Shown here piece by piece: positions 8,177-17,608 of a stretch of 64,000 bases of DNA (position 1 is the first letter of the stretch; every line of letters starts with the position of its first letter). Under the pieces are notes generated by a model. That model did no database searches and was not told the DNA's origin. It saw only the letters and a list, made by a program, of their open reading frames with translations. This stretch comes from Pseudooceanicola aestuarii (GTDB lineage: Bacteria > Pseudomonadota > Alphaproteobacteria > Rhodobacterales > Rhodobacteraceae), in assembly GCF_010614805.1 (NCBI RefSeq), contig NZ_JAAFZC010000001.1:682001-746000 (forward strand), given 5' to 3'. The position numbers and the translations under genes were made by a program.

Positions 8177-8800
8177 TCACTCCAGCCGGCGCATCTGCAC
8201 GGCGGGAAACAACACGCCGGTGGGCAGGCGCACGTCGATCCGCGCCACCCGCTCAAAACCTAGAGCAGCGTAGAACGGCACCGCCGTCAGCGTTGCCTGG
8301 CAATGCAAACGCCGCACCCCCGCCGCGCGGGCCGAACTCAGGATCCGGGTCAGGATGCGCCGCCCCAGGCCCGCGCGCACCAACATCGGATCAGTGGCGA
8401 CATGGCGCAGGTGCCCCTCTCCGGTCCGGCCCGGCGAACCATGGGGGGAGAAATCCGTCCAGCCCCCGGCGGCTAGGATGCGATCATCGGATTCGGCCAC
8501 GAAATAGGTGCCGCAGCTCAGCAGGCTGGGGCGGGCCTGCGAGATCAGGGGCAGCGCCTCGCGCAGCAGGGCGGGGGCGTAATCGGGGGCCAGAAGCGCC
8601 CGATAGGACCGCGCCAGCATCCGGCTGACAGCCTCTGTATCGGCGGGCAGGGCGGGGCGGATCAGAAGGTCATCAGGCAGGGAACCCGGCGCGGAGAGCG
8701 TACCGCCGGGCGCAGGCGGGGCGACCTTGCGCGGCACGGCAGGGTGCGGACCGGCAGAAGACGGGGCGCAATCGGGCGGGGGCAGGACGGGGGCGGACAT
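8177..8800 (-). CDS. GNAT-family N-acetyltransferase
   Basis: 207 residues. A proline-rich, poorly conserved N-terminal segment of about 40 residues is followed by a GNAT fold: LIRPALPADTEAVSRML, the strand pair YFVAESDDRILAAGGW, motif A as HVATDPMLVRAGLGRRIL (acetyl-CoA pyrophosphate loop) and motif B as AVPFYAALGFERV. The substrate is unknown. Start at ATG 8800 with AAGGAG upstream. It is next to rpmG, but the rpmG terminator lies between them, so it is probably transcribed separately. Confidence 0.85.
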   Translation of the reverse strand: MSAPVLPPPDCAPSSAGPHPAVPRKVAPPAPGGTLSAPGSLPDDLLIRPALPADTEAVSRMLARSYRALLAPDYAPALLREALPLISQARPSLLSCGTYFVAESDDRILAAGGWTDFSPHGSPGRTGEGHLRHVATDPMLVRAGLGRRILTRILSSARAAGVRRLHCQATLTAVPFYAALGFERVARIDVRLPTGVLFPAVQMRRLE

Positions 8801-8852
8801 CTCGGGCTCCTTGCTTCGGAAGGGAGGAAGCAGGCGCGGCCCGTAAACGAAG

Positions 8853-8878
8853 AAAGCCGCGCTCTGCGGCGCGGCTTT
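8853..8878 (-). terminator. Rho-independent terminator of rpmG
   Basis: On the minus strand: 10-bp perfect stem AAAGCCGCGC/GCGCGGCTTT with a 6-base loop followed by a T-rich tract (TTTCTTCGTTT), 24 bases after the rpmG stop. Confidence 0.85.
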
Positions 8879-8902
8879 GCAACATCTTCAAGGGGGTTGA
8901 TC

Positions 8903-9070
8903 TTACTTGATCTTGCCTTCCTTGTACTCGACATGCTTGCGCACCACCGGGTCGTACTTTCGTACAACCATCTTTTCGGTCATGGTACGTGCGTTCTTCT
9001 TGGTCACGTAGAAATGGCCCGTGCCCGCGGTCGAGTTCAAGCGGATCTTGATGGTGGTCGGCTTCGCCAT
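8903..9070 (-). CDS. rpmG: 50S ribosomal protein L33
   Basis: 55-codon gene. The translation begins [18 protein letters not shown] and continues [23 protein letters not shown] to [14 protein letters not shown], an unmistakable bacterial L33 of the cysteine-free (zinc-independent) type. It is part of the large ribosomal subunit near the E site. TAGGAG precedes the ATG. Monocistronic, with its own terminator. Confidence 0.98.
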   Translation of the reverse strand: MAKPTTIKIRLNSTAGTGHFYVTKKNARTMTEKMVVRKYDPVVRKHVEYKEGKIK

Positions 9071-9234
9071 TGTCGGTCTCCTACGGCAAGGCGCACCCCG
9101 AGGGCCGCCCGCGAAATCTCATGAAGCCCGCCTTTTACCGGCAATCGACGGGGAGTCAACCGGGTCTTGCCGTTTTCGGGCGGAAAAGCGCGGCATCGGC
9201 GCGGAACCGGTACAGCGGCGACCGGAGCCGGCAT

Positions 9235-9265
9235 AAAAACGGGGGGCGGCCCGAAGACCGCCCCC
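9235..9265 (-). terminator. terminator downstream of PRC-barrel gene
   Basis: On the minus strand: stem GGGGGCGG/CCGCCCCC with loop TCTTCGGG, then CCGTTTTT, 55 bases after the PRC-barrel gene stop. The T-run and GC stem are typical of intrinsic termination. Confidence 0.82.
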
Positions 9266-9319
9266 ATCGGGACAAGTTGTGCACCTTGCGACTCGTGCGG
9301 CCAAGCTGCCCCGCGACGG

Positions 9320-10189
9320 TCATTCCACCGGAGCGGTGGTGCCCGTCATGCCGTTGTCCATGCCGGTGTCGTTTTGCAGGCGCTGCTGTTCGGCGGCGTC
9401 GCGCTGCTCCTCGGCGGTGACGAATTCCGGCGCGGCCTCAAGATCGGCCTCCGTCGCGCTGGTCATCAGGCGGGGGGCACCGCTTTCGGCGTCAACCACG
9501 CTCAGGCTGGACATCTGCACGGCGACGTTCTTTTCCCCCAGGCCCAGGAAGCCGCCGACGCCGATCACGACGCCCTCGACACTGCCATCAAGACCAACGA
9601 TCAGATCGTTGATGTCGCCGACGTTCTCGTCCTGGCCATTGTAGACCGAGGCGCCCAGCAGGTCGTTGACCAGCATGGTGTCCGCGTCCTGCATGGTGAT
9701 CTGACCTTCGACCGGCTTGGCCGGTTCCTCGGTCGCGGCCATGTCGGTACCCTCGGCGGCGGGATCGGCGGCAGGATCGGTCAGGCCGCTGTCGGCGGCC
9801 ATGCCCGTGTCGGCGCCCATATCAGTCCCGGTGTCAGCCGCCGGCGCGGTGGATTCGGCATCGGCTGTCGCGGTCGCATCGGCGCCGTCATCGGTCACTT
9901 CCGCATCGGCATCGGCCGCGACATCCGCGTCTTCGGTGGTGGCGTCGTCGGCGGCCATGTCGGAACCCGCCTCGTCCGTGGCGCCGGTCTGGTCGCCCGG
10001 TGCGGTCTGGGCCTGCTCCGTCGGGAAATCACCCGAGGCGCCGCCGGTCTCGGTGCCTTCGGTCTGTTGCGGCAGGGTCTCCTCCGCTTGGGGATCGGTC
10101 TGGGTCGCGTCCTGGGCATGGGCGGCCAGGGGGGCTGCGGCGATCAGGGCCACGAGGGCGGCACGGCTGGTGGTCTGGAACAAGTTCAT
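9320..10189 (-). CDS. secreted acidic low-complexity protein with PRC-barrel domain
   Basis: 289 residues. Signal peptide to about residue 25 (ALIAAAPLAAHAQ). Residues 26-160 are strongly acidic and rich in Ala, Asp, Thr and Glu with no basic residues before about 158, probably disordered. A PRC-barrel domain (about 161-245) has MLVNDLLGASVYN, VGDINDLIVGLDG and VVIGVGGFLGLGEKNVAV. A charged Gln-rich tail follows. PRC-barrel proteins of this secreted type are common in Rhodobacteraceae and are often linked to envelope or photosynthetic membrane contexts; no function is established. GGAG lies 6 bases before the ATG. Confidence 0.85.
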   Translation of the reverse strand: MNLFQTTSRAALVALIAAAPLAAHAQDATQTDPQAEETLPQQTEGTETGGASGDFPTEQAQTAPGDQTGATDEAGSDMAADDATTEDADVAADADAEVTDDGADATATADAESTAPAADTGTDMGADTGMAADSGLTDPAADPAAEGTDMAATEEPAKPVEGQITMQDADTMLVNDLLGASVYNGQDENVGDINDLIVGLDGSVEGVVIGVGGFLGLGEKNVAVQMSSLSVVDAESGAPRLMTSATEADLEAAPEFVTAEEQRDAAEQQRLQNDTGMDNGMTGTTAPVE

Positions 10190-10446
10190 GACAGTCTCCT
10201 CTACGATTGCATCAGCCCGAAGCCATCATCCTCGGCGCTGCGTGTCGGAGAGCCAACCAGCCACCCCCGCACCGGTTCCTGCACCCTGATATCCGCGTGG
10301 CGGAATCCAGCCCAACGCCGCGATGCAGCGCGGCGGGTTCCGGCCAGTCACGGGAATGTGAGAAGTTGTTGCGGAACCACTGCGCGGGTGGCGCACCGTG
10401 CCTTCGGGCCGGGGCCAGTCCCGACCGATGAAAAAGGATGTCGAAA

Positions 10447-10880
<434 letters not shown>

Positions 10881-11006
10881 GGCGGGGCCATAGCGCGGCA
10901 AACCCCGCCCGGTCAACGCACAAAGCGTCGCGGACGGCCCGTCAATTGGCCATGGACGCCCCGAACCCCTTGCGCCATCATGCGCCCACAGGGGAGTGAC
11001 GATACC

Positions 11007-11462
11007 ATGAGAAAGTTCCTGGTCGTGCTGGACGACAGCCGCGAATGCCTGAACGCGATGCGGTTCGCCGCGATGCGCGCCGCCCGGACCGGCGGCGGTG
11101 TGGCGATCCTGTCGGTGATCCCGCCCGAGGAATTTTCCCACTGGATCGGCGTCGGCGACATCATGCGCGAAGAGGCGCGCGAGCGGATCGAGGCGCATTT
11201 CGAGGTTTTCGCCAAATGGATGCGCGACCGCCAAGGGGTCGATCCCGAACTGGTCATCCGCGAAGGCGAACCGATGCCCGAGATCCTGGCCCATATCCGC
11301 GAGGACGGCGAAATTGGCGTTCTGGTGCTCGGCGCGGGCACGGAAAAGACCGGGCCGGGGCCGCTGGTGACCCAGCTCTCGCGCAGTTCCGGCAGCCTGC
11401 CGGTGCCGGTGACCATCGTGCCCGGCGACCTGTCCAAGGACCGGCTGGAGGCGATCACATGA
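11007..11462 (+). CDS. universal stress protein (UspA family)
   Basis: 151 residues, one Usp domain: KFLVVLDDSRECLNAMRFA at the N-terminus and a C-terminal nucleotide-loop region LVLGAGTEKTGPGPLV then SSGSLPVPVTIVPGD. The Gly-x-Gly loop is only partly like the ATP-binding consensus (G-2x-G-9x-G-S/T), so ATP binding is plausible but not assured. ATG at 11007 with GGGGAG upstream. Longer in-frame extensions would run through rnpB on the opposite strand and are rejected. Its stop overlaps the next gene's start (ATGA), suggesting coupling. Confidence 0.88.
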   Translation: MRKFLVVLDDSRECLNAMRFAAMRAARTGGGVAILSVIPPEEFSHWIGVGDIMREEARERIEAHFEVFAKWMRDRQGVDPELVIREGEPMPEILAHIREDGEIGVLVLGAGTEKTGPGPLVTQLSRSSGSLPVPVTIVPGDLSKDRLEAIT

Positions 11463-11848
11463 GCCAGCATCTTCACGCCGTGGCATTGGTGGTACCCGAT
11501 TACGACGCGGCGCTTGCCTTCTACGTCGGCAAGCTGGGATTCACCCTGATCGCGGACGAGGACCAGGGCGGCGGCAAACGCTGGGTCATGGTCGCGCCGC
11601 CGGGTGCGGCGCAGACCCGCCTGCTGCTGGCCCGCGCCGTGGGCCCGGCACAAGAGCAGGTGGTGGGCGCCCAGGCCGGTGGCCGGGTCTTCCTGTTCCT
11701 GCACACTGACGATTTCGCCGGCGACCACGCCCGCATGACCGCCGCCGGCGTCGAGTTCGAGGAAGCCCCCCGGCACGAGGCTTATGGCTCTGTCGCCGTG
11801 TTTCGCGACCCGTTCGGCAACCGCTGGGATCTGCTGCAACCCGCGTGA
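11459..11848 (+). CDS. VOC-family (glyoxalase/bleomycin-resistance-like) protein
   Basis: 129 residues forming one vicinal-oxygen-chelate module pair: LHAVALVVPDYDAALAFYVG at the N-terminus, KRWVMVAPPGAAQTRLLLA in the middle and a C-terminal VAVFRDPFGNRWDLLQ. Members are metal-dependent isomerases, dioxygenases or antibiotic-binding proteins; the substrate here is not predictable. It overlaps the universal stress protein gene by 4 bases, so it is probably co-translated. Confidence 0.87.
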   Translation: MSQHLHAVALVVPDYDAALAFYVGKLGFTLIADEDQGGGKRWVMVAPPGAAQTRLLLARAVGPAQEQVVGAQAGGRVFLFLHTDDFAGDHARMTAAGVEFEEAPRHEAYGSVAVFRDPFGNRWDLLQPA

Positions 11849-11980
11849 CGGGTGCCCGCCACCCGTGCGCCACCCTTGCGCGGGCACCGCTCCCGCAACG
11901 CTCTGATCAGCCTGTCGCCCGCGCAATACCGCCCGGCGCGACGCGGGCAAAGGGGATGGGCGCAGGCCTCCGGGCAACAA

Positions 11981-11997
11981 TTTAGAACGGTTCCAAA
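11981..11997. promoter_or_regulatory. Irr-type iron control element upstream of nfuA
   Basis: TTTAGAACGGTTCCAAA fits the alphaproteobacterial ICE/Irr consensus TTTAGAA-N3-TTCTAAA with a single mismatch and is an imperfect palindrome. It lies directly before a TTGACT (12000-12005) that, with a CACATA 17 bases further, could be the nfuA promoter. Irr is the usual iron/heme-responsive regulator of Fe-S assembly and heme genes in this group. Confidence 0.6.
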
Positions 11998-12058
11998 TCT
12001 TGACTTCGGCGCCGCAAAGCCGCACATAGGGGGCCACTGGCAGAAAGGCGCATCACAG

Positions 12059-12622
12059 ATGTTCATTCAGACCGAATCCACCCCGAACCCCGCCACCCTG
12101 AAGTTCCTGCCCGGCCAGACTGTTCTGGACGCGGGTACTGCGGATTTCCCCACGGCGGAGGCCTCGGACAAGTCACCGCTGGCGGCCCGGATCTTTGGCG
12201 TGACCGACGTGACCGGCGTGTTCTTCGGCACCGATTTCGTCACCGTGACCAAGGCCGAAGGCACCGATTGGGACCATGTGAAGCCCGGCGTTCTGGGCGC
12301 GATCATGGAGCATTTCCAATCCGGCCAGCCGGTGATGGCGGGCGACGCTGCCGCCGCATCCGGACATGCCGCGCATGAGGGCGAGGACGGAGAGATCGTC
12401 GACCAGATCAAGGATCTGCTGGACACCCGCGTGCGGCCCGCCGTGGCGCAGGATGGCGGCGACATCACCTTTCACGGGTTTGATCGCGGCGTCGTCTACC
12501 TGCACATGCAGGGCGCCTGCGCGGGCTGCCCGTCCTCGACCCTGACCCTGAAGATGGGGATCGAGAACCTGTTGCGGCACTATATTCCCGAAGTCACCGA
12601 AGTTCGCCCTGTCGCCGTCTGA
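12059..12622 (+). CDS. nfuA: NfuA/NifU-type iron-sulfur scaffold protein
   Basis: 187 residues. The Nfu N-terminal domain (about 1-88) starts FIQTESTPNPATLKFLPG. The C-terminal NifU domain (about 110-180) has VRPAVAQDGGDI and the cluster-binding CAGC (Cys154, Cys157) in GACAGCPSSTLTLKMGIE. It carries and delivers Fe-S clusters. ATG at 12059. A linker rich in Ala/His/Glu joins the two domains. A candidate Irr site upstream suggests iron control. tsaB follows after 4 bases. Confidence 0.95.
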   Translation: MFIQTESTPNPATLKFLPGQTVLDAGTADFPTAEASDKSPLAARIFGVTDVTGVFFGTDFVTVTKAEGTDWDHVKPGVLGAIMEHFQSGQPVMAGDAAAASGHAAHEGEDGEIVDQIKDLLDTRVRPAVAQDGGDITFHGFDRGVVYLHMQGACAGCPSSTLTLKMGIENLLRHYIPEVTEVRPVAV

Positions 12623-12626
12623 GGCG

Positions 12627-13298
12627 ATGATGATTCTCGGGTTTGACACTTCCGGGCCATGGTGCGCCGTGGCGCTGGCCCGCGACACCGAGGTGATCGC
12701 CACGCGTCACGAGGACATGACCCGAGGCCAGGCGGAGCGCCTGATCCCGCTGCTTGATGAATGCCTGGCTGAGGCCGATATCGGCTGGTCCGACCTGAGC
12801 GCGCTGGCGGTGGGCGTCGGGCCGGGCAATTTCACCGGCATCCGTATCGGCGTCTCGGCCGCGCGGGGGCTGGCGCTGGCGCTGGACCTGCCGGTGCACG
12901 GGGTCAGCGGATTTGACCTGATGCGCGGCACCGCTGCCCTACCCGCCGACGGGGTGGAACTGATCACTCTGCCCGCGCCGCGCGAACTGGCCTATGCGGC
13001 GGTCTATTCCGCCGAAGGCGCGGGCGCGCCGCGCCTGGTCGATCCCGCCGCCCCCGATGCCGACCTGATCGCCGCGGGAACTGCCGGGCGCGCCATCGGC
13101 CACCGCGCCGCCGAGACGGCCGCCCTGCTGAACCTGGCCCCCTGCCCCGCGCAACTGCGCGACATCGGCCCCCGGCTGGTGGCGATCGCGGGCACCTGGC
13201 AGCGCGCCGGGCTGATGCCGCCATTGCCGGCGCCGCTCTACGTCAGGCCGGCCGATGCCGCGCCGCCACGGGATGCGCCCCCCAGGATCGTGGCGTGA
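12627..13298 (+). CDS. tsaB: tRNA threonylcarbamoyladenosine biosynthesis protein TsaB
   Basis: 223 residues, partner and dimerisation subunit of TsaD in t6A37 tRNA modification. It shows the ASKHA-fold start MILGFDTSGPWCAVAL, the helix RGQAERLIPLLDECL and the hallmark GVGPGNFTGIRIGVSAARGLALAL. Two adjacent ATGs make the exact start uncertain by one codon. It lies between nfuA and rimI, an arrangement seen in related bacteria, and overlaps rimI by 4 bases. Confidence 0.94.
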   Translation: MMILGFDTSGPWCAVALARDTEVIATRHEDMTRGQAERLIPLLDECLAEADIGWSDLSALAVGVGPGNFTGIRIGVSAARGLALALDLPVHGVSGFDLMRGTAALPADGVELITLPAPRELAYAAVYSAEGAGAPRLVDPAAPDADLIAAGTAGRAIGHRAAETAALLNLAPCPAQLRDIGPRLVAIAGTWQRAGLMPPLPAPLYVRPADAAPPRDAPPRIVA

Positions 13299-13723
13299 CG
13301 GCGGCTGACGCCCGCGCGGACCGGCTGGCCGCGCTGCACCATGCCGCCTTTACCACCCCGCGCCCGTGGCGGGCCGCCGAGATCGCCAGCTTCCTGAACG
13401 ACGCCTCCTGTTTCCTGCTGGAGGCGCCCGATGCCTTCCTGCTGGGCCGCGTCATCGCCGGAGAGGCGGAATTGCTGACCCTGGCCGTGGCACCCGTGGC
13501 CCGGCGCCGGGGGCTGGGCCGTGCGCTGGTGGCGGATTTCGCGGAACAGGCCCGCACGCGCGGCGCCACGGCGGCCTTTCTGGAGGTCTCCGCGGAAAAT
13601 TCAGCGGCCCGGACGCTTTACCTGGCCTGCGGCTGGCAGGTGACGGGACGTCGGAGGCAATATTACCGCACCCCCGACGGCAGCCGCGTGGACGCTGAAA
13701 TCATGGGCATTTCCCTGGCGTGA
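13295..13723 (+). CDS. rimI: ribosomal-protein-alanine N-acetyltransferase RimI
   Basis: 142 residues, GNAT fold. PRPWRAAEIASFL near the N-terminus matches RimI. The acetyl-CoA loop is VAPVARRRGLGRALV and motif B is LEVSAENSAARTLYLACGW. It acetylates the N-terminus of ribosomal protein S18 in E. coli. The GTG start overlaps the tsaB stop (GTGA), consistent with translational coupling in the tsaB-rimI pair. Confidence 0.9.
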   Translation: MTAADARADRLAALHHAAFTTPRPWRAAEIASFLNDASCFLLEAPDAFLLGRVIAGEAELLTLAVAPVARRRGLGRALVADFAEQARTRGATAAFLEVSAENSAARTLYLACGWQVTGRRRQYYRTPDGSRVDAEIMGISLA

Positions 13724-13771
13724 CGTGGCGCGAAATCGCGCCTCCTTCCCCCTGCGTCGCCCAGTTTGCTA

Positions 13772-13800
13772 TTGACCCTCCAAGGGCGGTCAGTCCTAAA
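13772..13800 (+). promoter_or_regulatory. candidate promoter with inverted repeat for the BMP ABC operon
   Basis: TTGACC (13772-13777), 17 bases, then CCTAAA (13795-13800) resembles a promoter. Within it TGACC-N10-GGTCA (13773-13792) forms an inverted repeat overlapping the spacer, a natural place for a repressor. It lies about 80 bases before the substrate-binding protein start. The regulator is unknown. Confidence 0.4.
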
Positions 13801-13882
13801 TCCACGGTGATCAACCTGATCCGATTGTGAGACGGGCCGGGCCGACGCGCCCGACAAGACCCGCATCAACTGGGAGACCCTG

Positions 13883-14872
<990 letters not shown>

Positions 14873-14877
14873 TCCCG

Positions 14878-16521
14878 ATGGACAGCAGCGCAACACAGGG
14901 GCAGCCGGAAACGGCTGCCTCCGCCGTTCCTCCCGCCATCGAGCTGAAGGGCATTTCCAAGGCCTTCGGTCCGGTTCAGGCGAACAAGGACATCGCGATC
15001 CGCGTCATGCCCGGCACGATCCACGGGATCATCGGCGAGAATGGCGCGGGCAAGTCGACGTTGATGTCGATCCTCTACGGCTTTTACAAGGCCGACCGGG
15101 GAGAGATCTTCATCAACGGGCGCAAGACCGACATCCCCGACAGCCAGGCCGCCATCGCGGCGGGCATCGGCATGGTGTTCCAGCACTTCAAGCTGGTCGA
15201 GAATTTTTCCGTGGTGGAGAATGTGATCCTGGGCGCCGAAGACGGCGCCTTGCTGCGTCCCTCCATCTCGAAGGCCCGCAAGAGCCTGAAAAGCCTTGCG
15301 GCGGAATATGAACTGAACGTCGATCCCGACGCGCTGATCGAACACCTGTCGGTCGGTCATCAGCAGCGGGTCGAGATTCTGAAGGCGCTGTACCGCGAGG
15401 CCGACATCCTGATTCTGGACGAGCCGACCGGCGTGCTGACCCCGGCGGAGGCGGACCACCTGTTCCGCATCCTCGACAACCTGCGGCGCGAGGGGAAGAC
15501 GATCATCCTGATCACCCACAAGCTGCGGGAAATCATGGAGATCACCGACACTGTCAGCGTGATGCGCCGGGGCGAGATGACCGCCACGGTCAAGACGTCG
15601 GAGACCAGCCCCGAACATCTCGCGGAGCTGATGGTGGGCCGCAAGGTGCTGCTGCGCGTGGACAAGAAGCCCGCCGAACCAAAAGAGACGGTCCTGTCGG
15701 TCGAGGATCTGCGCGTCGTCGACGACAAGGGCGTGGAGCGGGTCAAAGGCATCAGCTTCGACCTGCGGGCCGGGCAGATCCTGGGCATCGCGGGGGTGGC
15801 CGGCAATGGCCAGTCCGAACTGATGCAGGTGCTGGGCGGCGTCACCAGCGCCACCGGCACCATCACCATGAACGGCCAGGCCATCGATCTGACGGGCCGC
15901 CATTCCGACGGCCGGTCCCGCCGCGCGCGCGGCATCGCCCACGTCCCCGAGGATCGGCAGCGCGAAGGGCTGATCATGGAATACGCGGCTTGGGAAAACA
16001 GTGTCTTCGGCTATCACCGCGATCCGCGTTGGCAATCCGGCCCGCTGATGAACAACGCCGCCATCCAGGAAGAGGCGGCGGGGATGATGGAACGTTATGA
16101 CGTGCGCCCGCCCGATCCCAACCTGTCCGCCAAGAATTTCTCGGGGGGGAACCAGCAGAAGATCGTTCTGGCCCGGGAGATCGAGCGGAACCCCGACCTG
16201 CTGCTGATCGGCCAGCCGACGCGCGGCGTCGATATCGGCGCGATCGAGTTCATTCACCAGGAGATCATCCGTCTGCGCGACGCCGGCAAGGCGATCCTGC
16301 TGGTCTCTGTCGAACTGGACGAGATCATGTCCCTGTCCGACCGCATCGCGGTGATGTTCGACGGCAAGATCATGGGCCTGCGCGACCCCGCCCAGACGGA
16401 CGAGCGCGAACTGGGCCTGCTGATGGCCGGGATCGAGGGCGATCCGGGCAAGGAAGACTGGAAGGCGGTCGAGGAAAACCTGACCGCGGTGGAACACGGG
16501 GAGACACCGCAGAATGGATAG
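14878..16521 (+). CDS. ABC transporter ATP-binding protein, duplicated (nucleoside/sugar type)
   Basis: 547 residues with two fused nucleotide-binding domains, as in RbsA/NupO-type transporters. Domain 1 has Walker A GENGAGKS (53-60), signature LSVGHQQRVEI and Walker B ILILDEPT. Domain 2 has a degenerate Walker A GVAGNGQS (about 306) and signature FSGGNQQKIVLARE, followed by LLLIGQPTRGVD, where the usual Walker B Asp-Glu is altered. Domain 1 therefore probably carries most ATPase activity, as usual in this family. It powers the BMP transporter. The 3' end overlaps the permease gene by 8 bases. Confidence 0.94.
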   Translation: MDSSATQGQPETAASAVPPAIELKGISKAFGPVQANKDIAIRVMPGTIHGIIGENGAGKSTLMSILYGFYKADRGEIFINGRKTDIPDSQAAIAAGIGMVFQHFKLVENFSVVENVILGAEDGALLRPSISKARKSLKSLAAEYELNVDPDALIEHLSVGHQQRVEILKALYREADILILDEPTGVLTPAEADHLFRILDNLRREGKTIILITHKLREIMEITDTVSVMRRGEMTATVKTSETSPEHLAELMVGRKVLLRVDKKPAEPKETVLSVEDLRVVDDKGVERVKGISFDLRAGQILGIAGVAGNGQSELMQVLGGVTSATGTITMNGQAIDLTGRHSDGRSRRARGIAHVPEDRQREGLIMEYAAWENSVFGYHRDPRWQSGPLMNNAAIQEEAAGMMERYDVRPPDPNLSAKNFSGGNQQKIVLAREIERNPDLLLIGQPTRGVDIGAIEFIHQEIIRLRDAGKAILLVSVELDEIMSLSDRIAVMFDGKIMGLRDPAQTDERELGLLMAGIEGDPGKEDWKAVEENLTAVEHGETPQNG

Positions 16522-17608
16522 AATGCCCGCCTGGGCCGACGTGGTCCTGATCCCGCTGATTTCCCTGCTGCTGGCCGCGATCCTGTCCACCCTGGCCATT
16601 CTGGCCATCGGGGAAAACCCGGTGGAGGCCTATACCCTGATGATCGACGGTGCGCTGATGCGGTCCGCCGGGTGGGGCTATACGCTGTATTACGCGACCA
16701 ATTTCATGTTCACCGGCCTGGCGGTCGCGGTGGCCTTTCACGCCCGGATGTTCAACATCGGCGGCGAGGGGCAGGCGACGCTGGGCGGGCTGGGCGTGGC
16801 GCTGATGTGTCTCTACATCCCCTGGCCGCATTGGTCGCTGGCGATCCTGGGCGCCTCGGTCGGGGCGGCTGTGTTTGGTGCGCTCTGGGCGCTGATCCCG
16901 GCCTATCTGCAAGCCAAACGCGGCAGCCATATCGTGATCACCACGATCATGTTCAACTTCATCGCCGCCGCTTTCCTGAACTACATCCTGGTGAACCTGC
17001 TGCGCCCGGTGGGCGCGATGGACCCGGCGACGGCAAAATTCCCCGAACCGACGCATCTGCCGACGTTCCGCGACATGTTCTCCTTTGGCGAGACGATCCT
17101 GTTCCGGGGCGCACCGGCCAATGTCACCTTCTTCCTGGCATTGCTGGCCTGCGTGCTGGTCTGGCTGCTGATCTGGCGCACACCGCTGGGCTACGAGATC
17201 CGCGCCCAGGGGCATTCGGAATCCGGCGCGCGCTATTCCGGGATCTCGCCGTCGCGCATCATCATCGTTTCCATGCTGATTTCCGGGGCGCTGGCGGGCA
17301 TGATGGCCGTGAACACCACCCAGGGGGAGGCCGAACGCCTGATCCTGAACTCCACCGAAGGCGCGGGCTTTATCGGGATCGCGGTGGCGCTGATGGGGCG
17401 CAACCATCCGTTCGGCGTGCTGCTGGCCGCGATCCTCTTCGGGTTCCTGTATCAGGGCGGCGCCGAACTGGCCTTGTGGACCAACATCCCGCGAGAGTTG
17501 ATCGTGGTGATCCAGGCGCTGGTGATCCTGTTCACCGGGGCGCTGGACAACATGGTGCGCATCCCGCTGGAAAAACTGTTCATGGCCCTGCGCCGGAAGG
17601 ACGCCTGA
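16514..17608 (+). CDS. ABC transporter permease 1 (BMP/nucleoside type)
   Basis: 364 residues, about eight to nine membrane helices. BPD_transp_2 family features include NIGGEGQATLGGLGV, the HIVITTIMFNFIAAAFLNYIL block and the cytoplasmic loop TPLGYEIRAQGHSESGARYSGIS that couples to the ATPase. Paired with the smaller permease at 18241-19203 in a heterodimeric channel. The start overlaps the ATPase gene and the stop overlaps the LysE-like gene (TGATG), so the genes are tightly coupled. Confidence 0.93.
   Translation: MDRMPAWADVVLIPLISLLLAAILSTLAILAIGENPVEAYTLMIDGALMRSAGWGYTLYYATNFMFTGLAVAVAFHARMFNIGGEGQATLGGLGVALMCLYIPWPHWSLAILGASVGAAVFGALWALIPAYLQAKRGSHIVITTIMFNFIAAAFLNYILVNLLRPVGAMDPATAKFPEPTHLPTFRDMFSFGETILFRGAPANVTFFLALLACVLVWLLIWRTPLGYEIRAQGHSESGARYSGISPSRIIIVSMLISGALAGMMAVNTTQGEAERLILNSTEGAGFIGIAVALMGRNHPFGVLLAAILFGFLYQGGAELALWTNIPRELIVVIQALVILFTGALDNMVRIPLEKLFMALRRKDA

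Noticed and set aside
13724-13882. purine riboswitch upstream of the BMP transporter
   Set aside because: The conserved purine aptamer loops are absent and the region looks like a protein-regulated promoter.
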